Assembly: GCF_026239555.1 (NCBI RefSeq)
Contig: NZ_JAPIVP010000002.1
Coordinates: 124,001-188,000 of the forward strand
DNA from: Pedobacter sp. PF22-3
GTDB lineage: Bacteria > Bacteroidota > Bacteroidia > Sphingobacteriales > Sphingobacteriaceae
Reading direction: 5' to 3'
DNA length: 64,000 nt
This document shows positions 1 through 7,743 of the stretch, piece by piece; position 1 is the stretch's first letter; every line of letters starts with the position of its first letter. Below the pieces are notes generated by a model, which was given only the letters and a program-made list of their open reading frames with translations, did not search any database and was not told where the DNA came from. The position numbers and the translations under genes are program-made.

Positions 1-248
1 ACAAGAGCAGATAAATCAGATAAGATATGTTTTAAAGAATATTTATCGGTAGGGCCATCTTTTGGGCGACCTAAGTGCGACATTAAAATAACCGCACCGC
101 CATCTTTTAAAATTTTGGTAATGGTAGGTAATGCTGCCCTGATTCTTTTATCGTCGGTAATTTTAAATTCATCATCCAAAGGCACGTTAAAATCTACCCT
201 GATTAATGCTTTTTTATCTTTAAAGTCAAATTGGTCAATGGTGTTCAT
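1..248 (-). CDS. pgk: Phosphoglycerate kinase, N-terminal part (cut by window edge)
   Basis: Only the first 82 codons are inside the window; the rest lies beyond base 1. The translated start contains [11 protein letters not shown] followed by [10 protein letters not shown], the substrate-binding N-terminal signature of phosphoglycerate kinase, which transfers phosphate between 1,3-bisphosphoglycerate and ADP in glycolysis. The ATG at 248 lies 6 bases after the stop of the upstream GNAT gene, so the two may be co-transcribed. A glyceraldehyde-3-phosphate dehydrogenase gene nearby on the same strand fits a glycolytic neighbourhood. The family call is secure; completeness cannot be judged. Confidence 0.93.
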   Translation of the reverse strand, partial: MNTIDQFDFKDKKALIRVDFNVPLDDEFKITDDKRIRAALPTITKILKDGGAVILMSHLGRPKDGPTDKYSLKHILSDLSAL

Positions 249-254
249 GTTCAA

Positions 255-692
255 TTATTTTTGATTTAAGTTTAATTTCATTTCGTAATGGAAACCGATG
301 CCAGGGATATCAAATTCCGGCGATTCGGTAGTGAAGCCGATTTTTTTATAAAATGCCGCTGCTGTTGAGCGGGCGTTGCACCATAAATAATCGGTTTTAT
401 ATTCTTTCAAGTATTCGATAGCAAAGGTAACCAGAGCTGCACCGTATCCCCTACCACCTTCATCGGGATGTGTGGCCATTCCGCGTAACTGATAACCTTC
501 ACCTTCATCCGGAAAAAAATCGTTACGCATAAATGTGGCAATAGATTTTATTTCGCCATCTTTTACAAAACCCAGGTGAAAGGTATCGTAGGCCAGGTCG
601 CCTTCAAAAACGCAGGCTTCGAATGGTTTGCCATTCCGCAAAACCAGGCTTCTTAAAGGTAGAACTTCTTCAGGAAGAATAAATTTGACCAT
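255..692 (-). CDS. GNAT-family N-acetyltransferase
   Basis: A 145-residue protein with the GNAT fold. The acetyl-CoA pyrophosphate loop is visible as GRGYGAALV at about residues 79-87, preceded by the strand LRGMATHPDEGG. The later FYKKIGF segment (about 114-120) is the usual C-terminal GNAT motif. Substrate is unknown. It ends 6 bases before the phosphoglycerate kinase start, suggesting one transcript. A TAnnTTTG-type box at 758-765 could drive it. Length is normal for a single-domain GNAT enzyme. Confidence 0.85.
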   Translation of the reverse strand: MVKFILPEEVLPLRSLVLRNGKPFEACVFEGDLAYDTFHLGFVKDGEIKSIATFMRNDFFPDEGEGYQLRGMATHPDEGGRGYGAALVTFAIEYLKEYKTDYLWCNARSTAAAFYKKIGFTTESPEFDIPGIGFHYEMKLNLNQK

Positions 693-757
693 ATTTTAAT
701 TATCATCAGATGACACCCAAAACGGGATATTGCCATTACTTGCACCGAGAACGTTTG

Positions 758-765
758 CAAAGTTA
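758..765 (-). promoter_or_regulatory. Candidate -7 promoter box
   Basis: On the minus strand this reads TAACTTTG, matching the Bacteroidota -7 consensus TAnnTTTG. It would place a transcription start about 60 bases before the GNAT gene. I see no clear -33 TTTG at the expected distance, so this rests on one box only. Confidence 0.3.
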
Positions 766-961
766 ATAAAGCAATTGAAACACGCTAATATTAAAGGATA
801 GAAAGTGCTGCAATTTTGATGTAAACATGATTTACCTGACTTTCATAGCTGATGCGCCCATTAAATACATATCACATCAAACAGACTTCCGATTTACTTG
901 TTGCTTACTAAAGAAGAGTTCAATAAGTAACATATTGAATTGTAAATTTAATGTAGACAAA

Positions 962-1351
962 GTGAAAGAAGAAAATATAAAAACAGCAGCCAGGATATTA
1001 TTGGGCGCAGGTTTAATAACTGCCGGAATTGGACATTTAACTTTTGCGCGCAAACCTTTCCAGGCACAGGTACCAGATTGGGTACCTTTAAAAAAAGACG
1101 ATACCGTTGTATATTCGGGTCTTGTTGAAATTGCATTAGGCACCGCATTGGTATTAGCACCCAAAAAACATAAAGCTTTGATAGGCAAAATTGCCGCAGG
1201 CTTATTTGTTGGTGTTTTCCCAGGAAATATTTCGCAATACACTCATAAAAGGAGTGCATTTGGTCTTAATACAGATAGTAAACGCTTATTGCGCTTATTT
1301 TTTCAGCCTGCGCTGGTTTATTGGGCATTAAAATCAACCCAAAAGCCCTAA
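962..1351 (+). CDS. DoxX-like small integral membrane protein
   Basis: A 129-residue hydrophobic protein with about four membrane segments; GAGLITAGIGHLTFARKPF near the N-terminus and GLVEIALGTALVLAP in the middle resemble the DoxX/YphA-like family. The frame is open from 827, but the stretch before 962 is polar, unlike the family, and contains no plausible start context, so I place the start at the GTG (VKEENIKTAARILLG). It converges with the gap gene, whose stop lies 2 bases beyond this stop. Function is unknown; such proteins have been linked to redox or electron-transfer roles. Confidence 0.75.
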   Translation: MKEENIKTAARILLGAGLITAGIGHLTFARKPFQAQVPDWVPLKKDDTVVYSGLVEIALGTALVLAPKKHKALIGKIAAGLFVGVFPGNISQYTHKRSAFGLNTDSKRLLRLFFQPALVYWALKSTQKP

Positions 1352-1352
1352 A

Positions 1353-2348
1353 TTAATTTGCAGAAAGCGCGTCTATTTTTTTTACTACATCAATTAAACG
1401 GCTGCTGTAACCATATTCATTATCATACCAGCCCACTACTTTAACCAGATCGCCAACAATTGATGTTAATAGCGAATCGAATATACACGAATGTGGATTA
1501 TTGATAATATCGATCGAAACAATCGGATCTTCGGTATACTGAATAAGATCTTTCAATTCATTTTCTGCAGCATATTTAAAAGCCAAATTAATTTCTTCAA
1601 TGGTGGTTTTCTTCTTTAGCAGACAGGTAAAATCAGTTAAAGATCCATTTAAAACCGGAACCCTGATGCCCGCTCCACCCAAACGGCCATCCAATTCGGG
1701 AAAAATATGGGTAATGGCTTTTGCTGCTCCGGTAGTAGTGGGAATGATAGAAGATGAAGCTGCCCTTGCTCTACGCAGATCTTTGTGGTTGGCATCATGC
1801 AAATTCTGATCGCCCGTCATGGAATGGATGGTGGTAATATAACCTTCCTCAACGCCCCAGTTGTCATTCAAAATTTTAATCATGGGCGCAATATTATTGG
1901 TTGTACAGCTGGCATTAGATAACACAGGACTCTTTAAATCAATCTGATCGTCGTTTACGCCCAATACCACCATGGGAATATCTTCGGCAGCCGGAGCAGA
2001 AATCAAGACCTGTTTTGCACCTGAAGCCATGTGTTTTTCTGCAGATAACCTGGTCAGGTTCCTGCCGGTACAATCAACCACTAAATCTACACGCAATGCA
2101 GACCATGGCAACTCATCAGCTGCTGCAATGGCAAAAACCGGAATCGAAAGGTTATCAATCACCAATGCATCGGGCTTAGCCGAAACATTACCTGCAAAAA
2201 CCCCATGAACACTATCATATTTAAACAGATGCGCCATTGTTTTTGCCTCTGCAAGATCATTAATGGCCACCACTTCAAAGCCTTCAGCCAGTGCCAAGCG
2301 TAAAAATGTTCTTCCTATTCTACCAAAACCATTTATTGCCAGCCTCAT
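1353..2348 (-). CDS. gap: Glyceraldehyde-3-phosphate dehydrogenase, type I
   Basis: A 331-residue protein of normal length for NAD-dependent phosphorylating GAPDH. The Rossmann start is INGFGRIGR (residues 5-13). Asp31 in AINDL occupies the NAD-specificity position. The catalytic cysteine is Cys148 in SNASCTTNN, and the partner His175 lies in TIHSMTGDQ. The consensus after the active site is usually TTNC; here the second cysteine is Asn, which is not catalytic. It converts glyceraldehyde-3-phosphate to 1,3-bisphosphoglycerate in the cytoplasm. A TAnnTTTG box just upstream supports the start. Confidence 0.96.
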   Translation of the reverse strand: MRLAINGFGRIGRTFLRLALAEGFEVVAINDLAEAKTMAHLFKYDSVHGVFAGNVSAKPDALVIDNLSIPVFAIAAADELPWSALRVDLVVDCTGRNLTRLSAEKHMASGAKQVLISAPAAEDIPMVVLGVNDDQIDLKSPVLSNASCTTNNIAPMIKILNDNWGVEEGYITTIHSMTGDQNLHDANHKDLRRARAASSSIIPTTTGAAKAITHIFPELDGRLGGAGIRVPVLNGSLTDFTCLLKKKTTIEEINLAFKYAAENELKDLIQYTEDPIVSIDIINNPHSCIFDSLLTSIVGDLVKVVGWYDNEYGYSSRLIDVVKKIDALSAN

Positions 2349-2368
2349 GATTATAAAAAATTAGAGCG

Positions 2369-2376
2369 CAAAATTA
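2369..2376 (-). promoter_or_regulatory. Candidate -7 promoter box for gap
   Basis: The minus strand reads TAATTTTG, a match to TAnnTTTG, about 20 bases before the gap start codon. No convincing -33 TTTG is present. The position immediately upstream of a highly expressed gene makes it more credible than a chance match. Confidence 0.4.
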
Positions 2377-2495
2377 GTATTAATTTGCCATAATGAAGAT
2401 AGGAAACCAGAAGATGGAGATGCGATGATAAAAATGATCAGATGCTTTCAATTAAGACTGTAGCTATTTACAGCCTATTTTTAAAAATAAGGAAA

Positions 2496-3575
2496 TTAAT
2501 GTCTTCTTCTTTTAAGGAGGATTAAGGTAAGTGACGTATTTAACATCACACAAAGACCAATAATGAGAAAAATGAGCATAAAATTTCCGAAATGCTGAAG
2601 CAAAATGGTTGCTGCGATTACGGCAAGGTTAAATCCGGCAGTAGAAAGTACAATCAAGCTGGGTTTGAGCCCCAACCGCTCTAAACGGTGGTGGATATGA
2701 TTGCGATCTCCTTTAAAAGGAGAATACCCTTTTAAAATACGGATGGTAAACACCCTCAGAGAGTCGAAAATCGGCACAATCAATATGGATACCGCTATTG
2801 CAGGTGCAGAATAAAAGGCTGGTTTACTTCCTGGTATAAATTTATTGAGCTCGATAAATTTAATGGCGAGTGCAGCAGAAATAAGCCCAATGATAAGAGC
2901 GCCGGTATCGCCCATAAATATTTTAGCTGGAAACCAATTGTACTTTAAAAAGCCTGCAATAGCGCCTGCCAGGGCAAAGGAAATGAGTGCATAAGGAACC
3001 TGCCCCATCCACGAAAATAAAACACCGAATACAAGGCTTGTTAATATACCAATGCCTCCAGCCAAACCATCTATACCATCAATCAAATTGAAGGCATTAT
3101 TCAAGAAAATAATCAACGCAATTGAAAAAAGACTTCCCCATAGCGGCGACATATCGCCTATGCCCAATACACCATACAGACTAGTTAAACGAAAAGCGCC
3201 AAAAATTACCAGAATAAAGGCCACTACAATCTGTAAAGTAAATTTTGTTTTGGTATTGGTACCATAAACATCATCTTTTAGCCCAAGCGCTGAAAGAATA
3301 ATACAGGATGCAATTAAAGAATTAGCTTCTTTAAAATTGATTATGGCCGAAAAAAGCAGGATGCTCACGGTAAAACTGCCCACAATAGCCAAGCCACCTA
3401 AACGGGAAATATTACGTTTATGGTTTTTACGGTAAAGGTCGTTTTTATCAAAAAGACCATATTTTAATGAAGTATAAATTACACTTGGAATACTGATGAT
3501 CACAGCGGAAAAGGCCAGAATAAATATGGCAATATAGAAATAGTGTGGGTTGGTATTCAGAATATCTTTAAGCAA
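2496..3575 (-). CDS. WecA/MraY-type undecaprenyl-phosphate sugar-1-phosphate transferase
   Basis: A polytopic membrane enzyme of about 359 residues and 10-11 helices. Family marks, in order, are RNISRLGGLAI, the Asp-rich LGLKDDVYGT, NNAFNLIDGIDGLAGG, MGDTGALIIG and the cytosolic HHRLERLG loop. Members transfer a sugar-1-phosphate (often GlcNAc-1-P) from a UDP-sugar to undecaprenyl phosphate, priming O-antigen, exopolysaccharide or teichoic acid synthesis. No other priming transferase occurs in the polysaccharide region, so this may prime its polymer. The frame opens at a GTG at 3596, but a -7-like box overlaps that codon, so I prefer the TTG at 3575. Gene symbol left open because the donor sugar is unknown. 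Confidence 0.88.
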   Translation of the reverse strand: MLKDILNTNPHYFYIAIFILAFSAVIISIPSVIYTSLKYGLFDKNDLYRKNHKRNISRLGGLAIVGSFTVSILLFSAIINFKEANSLIASCIILSALGLKDDVYGTNTKTKFTLQIVVAFILVIFGAFRLTSLYGVLGIGDMSPLWGSLFSIALIIFLNNAFNLIDGIDGLAGGIGILTSLVFGVLFSWMGQVPYALISFALAGAIAGFLKYNWFPAKIFMGDTGALIIGLISAALAIKFIELNKFIPGSKPAFYSAPAIAVSILIVPIFDSLRVFTIRILKGYSPFKGDRNHIHHRLERLGLKPSLIVLSTAGFNLAVIAATILLQHFGNFMLIFLIIGLCVMLNTSLTLILLKRRRH

Positions 3576-3595
3576 AACGTGATGAACTCGGTACA

Positions 3596-3603
3596 CAAAT
3601 ATA
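3596..3603 (-). promoter_or_regulatory. Candidate -7 box that argues for a downstream start
   Basis: The minus strand reads TATATTTG, matching TAnnTTTG. It overlaps the most upstream possible start codon (GTG at 3596) of the WecA-like gene. If it is a real promoter, translation must begin further in, most simply at the TTG at 3575. Confidence 0.35.
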
Positions 3604-3640
3604 AGTATTGTACCGCAAAGAAATCAGGTTTTACAATTGT

Positions 3641-3683
3641 TTAACATGATATAAATCAAACCAAGTACTTTATATCATGCTAA
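3641..3683. repeat. Long inverted repeat (hairpin)
   Basis: Arms 3641-3655 and 3669-3683 are complementary at 14 of 15 positions; the inner 11 bases (CATGATATAAA / TTTATATCATG) are perfect, around a 13-base loop. There is no U-run on either side, so it is a weak terminator candidate. An operator or a cruciform-type element are alternatives. Confidence 0.5.
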
Positions 3684-3801
3684 TGCTATAATCTGATTAA
3701 AAAATCATAAGTGGATGAGGTTTTTCTAAGCGGACAGCCCACCCAATCTTTCCTATCGTATAGATACATTTTTAATTTTTCAGGCCCTATGCTAGGCTGC
3801 T

Positions 3802-3939
3802 TTAATAATACACAGGTTTTAACGAAGAGCGTCCGTCAATCCCAAGTAACAGAAAATCAATAAAACTGATGCAAAATATTACCAATAGCACTACCAAACT
3901 GTAAACGCCGTACAAACGATAGTATCTTCTGAAAAGCAA
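3802..3939 (-). CDS. Possible small single-helix membrane protein
   Basis: A 45-codon frame beginning with TTG. It encodes an Arg/Tyr-rich N-terminus (RRYYRLYG), one hydrophobic helix (VYSLVVLLVIFCISFIDFLLLG) and a short polar tail ending KPVYY. It sits 31 bases downstream of the GT2 stop on the same strand. The positive-inside arrangement is credible, but there is no recognised family, the start is TTG, and it could be a remnant or chance. Reported because of its position between polysaccharide genes. Confidence 0.25.
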   Translation of the reverse strand: MLFRRYYRLYGVYSLVVLLVIFCISFIDFLLLGIDGRSSLKPVYY

Positions 3940-3970
3940 TCTTTAAAACAAAGAAAGCCATAATTAAGAA

Positions 3971-4711
3971 TTAGAATTGACTAAGTTTACTCAGCTTTTT
4001 CCTCATCACTACGAAAAGCGGGTAAGACACACTGTTTCTTTTCAGGGCTTTATAATCATCAACAAAGGCAGCAATCCTGCTCCTAAAAGAGCTGTTACTT
4101 ATACCACCCGTACGCATATTTACCATTAATACTGGCATATATACCGCTTCTATTTTATGGGTATAAAAGTAACGTAATACTAATTCATAATCTGCAGCGG
4201 TGCCTAAATCCAGGAAATAATCGCCCTTTTTTTTAAATAACGATCTTTTCAAATACAGCGTAGGGTGTGCGGGCATCCAACCTTTTTTTAGATCTGCGTA
4301 GACATGCTGCTTTGATTTCCAAGTTCTGATAATATGATGCGCTGTAGGATGGATGTAATTGAGATCGCCATAAAGTCCATCTATTTCTGGCCGATTGATG
4401 AAGGTTTTGGCCACTGCAGCCAGTACATCAGCTCCTGCAAACAGATCATCAGCGTTTAAAATCCCTACCACCTCACCTGTTGCTTTTCTAATGCCTTTAT
4501 TTAGGGCATCGTATAAACCTTTGTCTTTTTCTGAAACAAAATAATCAATGGTAGATCGGTTTTCCTGAATAATTTCCAACGTTCTGTCTGTCGAGCCCCC
4601 GTCAATTACAATATATTCTATATCAGCATAAGTTTGTGCCCTTACTGAATTAAAACACTCTTGCAAATAGTTCTCTCCATTATAAACGACTGTGATGAGG
4701 GATATTTTCAT
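3971..4711 (-). CDS. Family 2 glycosyltransferase (GT-A)
   Basis: A 246-residue cytoplasmic enzyme with a complete GT-A core. It starts MKISLITVVYNGENYL, with IDGGSTDRT at 36-44 for nucleotide binding and NADD at 86-89 as the metal-binding DxD equivalent. It is like WcaA/WcaE-type colanic acid transferases. It adds an unidentified sugar to a growing lipid-linked or polymer glycan. It is transcribed away from the main cluster together with the WecA-like gene, so it may belong to the same pathway but to a separate transcript. Confidence 0.9.
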   Translation of the reverse strand: MKISLITVVYNGENYLQECFNSVRAQTYADIEYIVIDGGSTDRTLEIIQENRSTIDYFVSEKDKGLYDALNKGIRKATGEVVGILNADDLFAGADVLAAVAKTFINRPEIDGLYGDLNYIHPTAHHIIRTWKSKQHVYADLKKGWMPAHPTLYLKRSLFKKKGDYFLDLGTAADYELVLRYFYTHKIEAVYMPVLMVNMRTGGISNSSFRSRIAAFVDDYKALKRNSVSYPLFVVMRKKLSKLSQF

Positions 4712-4822
4712 TGTTAACCAGGATTTGTAGCTTTCAAATATCAGAAAGCCGAAACCTTGGTAAATATAAAAATTAAGGAACGATACGCAGAAGAGAATCT
4801 GTAATAAAGCGCTAAATATAGC

Positions 4823-5263
4823 CTAAAGTTTATTCCTTTTTCTAATTATGAATATGCCAAAGAGACTGGCAGTTGCACCAAAAAGCCAAGTATAGTCGTC
4901 GAGGTCGCATTGTACCATAGTATAAGTACCAACATAACCTTGCAACATTGCACCAGATTGACATCCAGTAACAGCTCCTAATACATTAAGCGAATAGTTT
5001 GTACACACTCCACAATTAATAGTTCCTGATGGTGCCGGTGACCATGAACAATAATTGCTACTTAAAGGCACTCCAGATGTTGAAGCATAAGAGTCATTAC
5101 CACCTAGTAAAACCTTCAAAACTTCGTTGACAAGAAACCCTTCCTTACTTGTGTAGACCACATTTGAAGATGTAATCAGACATCCATTTACAGTCCCCTG
5201 AGCAAATACAGTTAAAGAGTTTAAAGAAAAAAATAATATTATGACAAACAGGCGTCTCTTCAT
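4823..5263 (-). CDS. Small secreted protein with C-terminal sorting-type tail (candidate exosortase substrate)
   Basis: 146 residues. An N-terminal signal peptide (MKRRLFVIILFF to VFAQ, about 1-22) precedes a Ser/Thr/Gly-rich body with cysteines at 28, 72, 84, 87, 101 and 119. The C-terminus is CDLDD (119-123), a hydrophobic helix about 125-140 and a basic end RKRNKL. This motif-helix-basic layout is how exosortase, sortase and rhombosortase substrates end. The same layout recurs in the four neighbouring genes, with the same GC near residue 28 and a Cys close before the LD motif. I recognise no named family. A 7-bp inverted repeat lies just before the ATG. Exosortase targeting is inferred from tail architecture and the exosortase at 42439-43020. 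Confidence 0.72.
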   Translation of the reverse strand: MKRRLFVIILFFSLNSLTVFAQGTVNGCLITSSNVVYTSKEGFLVNEVLKVLLGGNDSYASTSGVPLSSNYCSWSPAPSGTINCGVCTNYSLNVLGAVTGCQSGAMLQGYVGTYTMVQCDLDDYTWLFGATASLFGIFIIRKRNKL

Positions 5264-5266
5264 TTC

Positions 5267-5287
5267 ATATCGATACTGATTCGATAT
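5267..5287. repeat. Short inverted repeat before the 5263 start codon
   Basis: ATATCGA at 5267-5273 pairs with TCGATAT at 5281-5287 around a 7-base loop, ending 4 bases upstream of the start codon of the minus-strand small secreted gene. It could be an operator or an RNA hairpin over the ribosome entry region; a similar arrangement precedes the gene starting at 7301. Confidence 0.35.
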
Positions 5288-5490
5288 AAAATTAGCGAGC
5301 TTCTATTGTGGATTCGTTGTTCCTTTTGTTCAAAATCTGTCTCTAAGCCATACCATTTTCAACTAATACTGTTTAGGCAAAAAGATCATTAAAGAAAAAT
5401 TCAACTACAAAATAAGTAATCAACCTCGATCAAACATCCGTTCATTACATCAAAGGAATTAAAAGAATTGAATATTTACCATTGCATTAT

Positions 5491-5940
5491 CTAATTGCAA
5501 ATAGCCAATTTCTTTTGCTTTGTTAAAACAATAAAAGCAAGTAATGCAGATGCAAGATATAATATCCAAATTGAATCATCCAAAGAAACATTACATGGGT
5601 TAAAATTACCATAATTGATAGTCCCTAAATTACCCTGATATATGCTGCCATTCATATTAATAAAGCAAGTACCTCCACGTGGAGTCCATACAAAGGGATT
5701 ATTTGGATTAATTTCATTACAATCGGCCTTGTAGTATGCGACATTAATTACACCAGAAGCACTATCATAATAAGGAAATTTTAAGCCCCAACCCCAACTG
5801 AGATAAGTATCATCTTTCAAATAGTGGGTATAGAACTTATTATTCAAATATCCCCAACACGCGTAATTGGGACCAGGATTTCCAGCAAATAAATTAAGCG
5901 AACAGCTAAAAAAAACTAATGTAAAAACTACTTTTTTCAC
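5491..5940 (-). CDS. Small secreted protein with C-terminal sorting-type tail (candidate exosortase substrate)
   Basis: 149 residues. The signal peptide spans about 1-20 (MKKVVFTLVFF to LFAG). The mature part has cysteines at 28, 74, 92 and 116 and is rich in Tyr, Trp, Asn and Gly. At 28-40 it has C-W-G-Y-L-N-N-K-F-YTHY, closely resembling the C-L-V-G-S-R-M-YTHY stretch of the divergent gene at 7744. The tail is SLDD (119-122), a helix about 123-140 and KQKK. This shared internal motif makes true homology with the neighbours likely. Function unknown; it is probably exported and then processed or anchored at the C-terminus. Spacers of 230-270 bases on both sides suggest its own promoter. Confidence 0.72.
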   Translation of the reverse strand: MKKVVFTLVFFSCSLNLFAGNPGPNYACWGYLNNKFYTHYLKDDTYLSWGWGLKFPYYDSASGVINVAYYKADCNEINPNNPFVWTPRGGTCFINMNGSIYQGNLGTINYGNFNPCNVSLDDSIWILYLASALLAFIVLTKQKKLAICN

Positions 5941-6211
5941 TGGTTAATTAAATAAAAACATTTAAATGAATTGCTTAGTTGAAAAGTGGGATTTCAGAAA
6001 AAAACCAAAGAACAGTCTAACTACAACTACAAAGTTATTCTATTTAAGCAACGAATAAAATGAACAATGAGTAAATATTTACTGAAATGACAAGCCGAAT
6101 TTGCCAAAAAATAAGAGAAGCTTGGTTTGCTGTAGCGTAAAAGTATAAATTAATATAAATTATATGCTAAATAAAACTACAAACACTTGATTAAAATCAA
6201 CAATAAAATCA

Positions 6212-6715
6212 TTACACAACCATGAAATCCGGATCTCTTAAGTAGTTATCTGCTAGAAAGTATTTGGGAGCAATAATCTTAATCAAACCTAAACAAGAAT
6301 TAATTTCTTCCATCGGTTTTGATTTTTTTATTACGAAAAATCCATAAAAGCCGCAAACAACTAAAAGATAATATAAAGAGCTATCCAATGGCAAATTTTC
6401 AGCAGCACACTTTTGTTTAATTACATTAACAGATCTACCTGTTGCAACGGAACCATCATTATTGCAGGCAATGCAATTTTCTCATGCAGAATTTGTGTGC
6501 TCATAATAATATGTCCCACAAGCCAAACTAGAATTACCGGCCCAGTTGCTCATTTGACGTTGGTTTGCCATTGAAATATCTAACTTACGAGAATAAGGTT
6601 GATTGTAAAACATCTCCAAGGTCATTTGGATAAAAGTCGTATCGTTATGAATAGCGCGTGCTCTAACAGCAATTACGGTACACAAAATACTATTGCAGTT
6701 AATTTTAAACTACAT
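6212..6715 (-). pseudogene. Broken member of the small secreted sorting-tail family
   Basis: Reading one frame from the ATG at 6715 gives 167 codons with two internal stops: TAG at codon 2 and TGA at codon 78 (6482-6484). Codon 2 of the upstream neighbour is AAG (MKF...), and here ATG-TAG-TTT would become MKF by one base change. Downstream of the TGA the frame continues with ENCIACNN and then the family tail: LPLDSS, a hydrophobic helix and KKSKP. A 33-residue extension follows, as expected if the original stop was also lost. The preserved tail with nonsense codons in one frame points to recent decay. Confidence 0.68.
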
Positions 6716-6737
6716 TCGTTTTTTTCAATATTAGTGA

Positions 6738-7301
6738 TCAAAGTTGCTGTCTAACTTTCCAAAAGCCAAAAAGACCAAGTGGTAAAAGCATAAATAATAT
6801 GATATTCTGATCTATTGGAAGGTTGCTGGGAGCTGAATTACAAGGATAATTTGGATCAGCATCAGCATAATATGCGGGATCATTATATATGTAATCTACC
6901 TCTTCATTAGCTTCCTCAACACCACTACTACTAACGTAATTAGCGGAAAAGGAAGATGCTATTGCACACCGACCACTATAATGTGCTGTGATCTCGTTTG
7001 CGGCTTTATAATGTACACTAGAATTAGAGGCGGCAACATATCTGTCACCCTCGGGATATACATTAATATAGCCACACCTATAACCAGCGTAGCCATTTCC
7101 TGAAATTTTTGGCACAAGAGTAGCAGAATTGGAACTATAAACCCTTATAGACTGATTTGAATCGCCATTATAAGTTGCTGTTCCTAAAAATTGTGTAGCC
7201 ACAGAATTCCCTAAATTGCAGCCTTTTCCAGTAATCTGAGCGAATAACTGATTAAAAAAAGATCCTAAGATCAAGATCGAAACGGATAATAAAAACTTCA
7301 T
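6738..7301 (-). CDS. Small secreted protein with C-terminal sorting-type tail (candidate exosortase substrate)
   Basis: 187 residues, the longest family member here. The signal peptide is MKFLLSVSILILGSFFNQLFAQ (about 1-22, cleavage after FAQ). The body has cysteines at 28, 76, 112 and 154, many Tyr/Asn/Ser and an acidic run (GVEEANEEVDY). The tail is LPIDQ (161-165), a helix about 166-181 and a basic WKVRQQL end. The first Cys sits in GKGC, the same place as in the other members. The LPID form resembles PID-type C-terminal sorting signals known in Bacteroidota. The gene is divergent from the plus-strand member at 7744, with 442 bases between them. Confidence 0.72.
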   Translation of the reverse strand: MKFLLSVSILILGSFFNQLFAQITGKGCNLGNSVATQFLGTATYNGDSNQSIRVYSSNSATLVPKISGNGYAGYRCGYINVYPEGDRYVAASNSSVHYKAANEITAHYSGRCAIASSFSANYVSSSGVEEANEEVDYIYNDPAYYADADPNYPCNSAPSNLPIDQNIILFMLLPLGLFGFWKVRQQL

Positions 7302-7312
7302 AAAAACATTAT

Positions 7313-7331
7313 GTAGTATTTTTTATACTAC
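7313..7331. repeat. Short inverted repeat before the 7301 start codon
   Basis: GTAGTAT (7313-7319) pairs with ATACTAC (7325-7331) around TTTTT, beginning 12 bases before the leftward start codon. It may be an operator or leader hairpin. The sequence differs from the repeat before 5263, but the position is similar. Confidence 0.35.
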
Positions 7332-7694
7332 AATTTTGCGCAAAGATTGCAAATTAATCGGTGATAAATATTGCTTTAAACAAGATGGTTTTATGAACAG
7401 ACACTAAAAAGATAAACAATAAAGTTACTTATCCGTGTAAATTGTTACAAAATCTTGGTTAGGGATGTTTAAAGGGACATTTGGAAAAATTAATGGATTG
7501 AAGACCTGTAATCGATCTATTGACAATTGTCATCAACCAAATGAACAGTCCGTATCAAATTGCACAAAACTACTGCCATTCTAATCATTAATTTGATGAG
7601 CATTTATACATATTATGATTCCATAATGTAGTTGATCTGGGTCAAAAAATACCTCCTAAGCGAAGCGAAAAAAATTTTATATCAAATTTCACGA

Positions 7695-7702
7695 TAGCTT
7701 TG
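7695..7702 (+). promoter_or_regulatory. Candidate -7 promoter box for the 7744 gene
   Basis: Reads TAGCTTTG, matching TAnnTTTG. It lies 41 bases before the ATG at 7744, giving a leader of about 35 bases. A -33 TTTG is not clear; the region about 20 bases upstream is AAATTTTAT. Confidence 0.4.
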
Positions 7703-7743
7703 TACGCAACATCAATCAGCCGTACACCCATTATAAATTTCAG

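Larger units (their letters stand above)
3604..3970. other. Spacer between WecA-like gene and GT2 gene
   Basis: This stretch holds the long inverted repeat at 3641-3683 and a 45-codon minus-strand frame (listed separately). A second minus-strand frame runs over about 50 codons, just before and beyond the first frame's stop; it contains MYLYDRKDWVGCPLRK. I recognise no family for it. It looks like the remnant of a lost gene or simply non-coding DNA. Confidence 0.4.
7302..7743. other. Divergent promoter region between two small secreted genes
   Basis: No gene-like frame. It holds a 7-bp inverted repeat at 7313-7331 just before the leftward start and a TAnnTTTG box at 7695-7702 before the rightward start. 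The rest is AT-rich without a clear repeat. Confidence 0.5.

Noticed and set aside
827..961. N-terminal extension of the DoxX-like protein
   Set aside because: The 45 extra residues are polar and unlike the family, which normally begins just before the first membrane helix; the GTG at 962 fits better.
6482..6484. In-frame TGA as a selenocysteine codon in the broken small gene
   Set aside because: A second stop (TAG at codon 2) lies in the same frame, neighbours have no Cys or Sec at the matching place, and no selenocysteine hairpin is evident after the TGA. Pseudogene is simpler.
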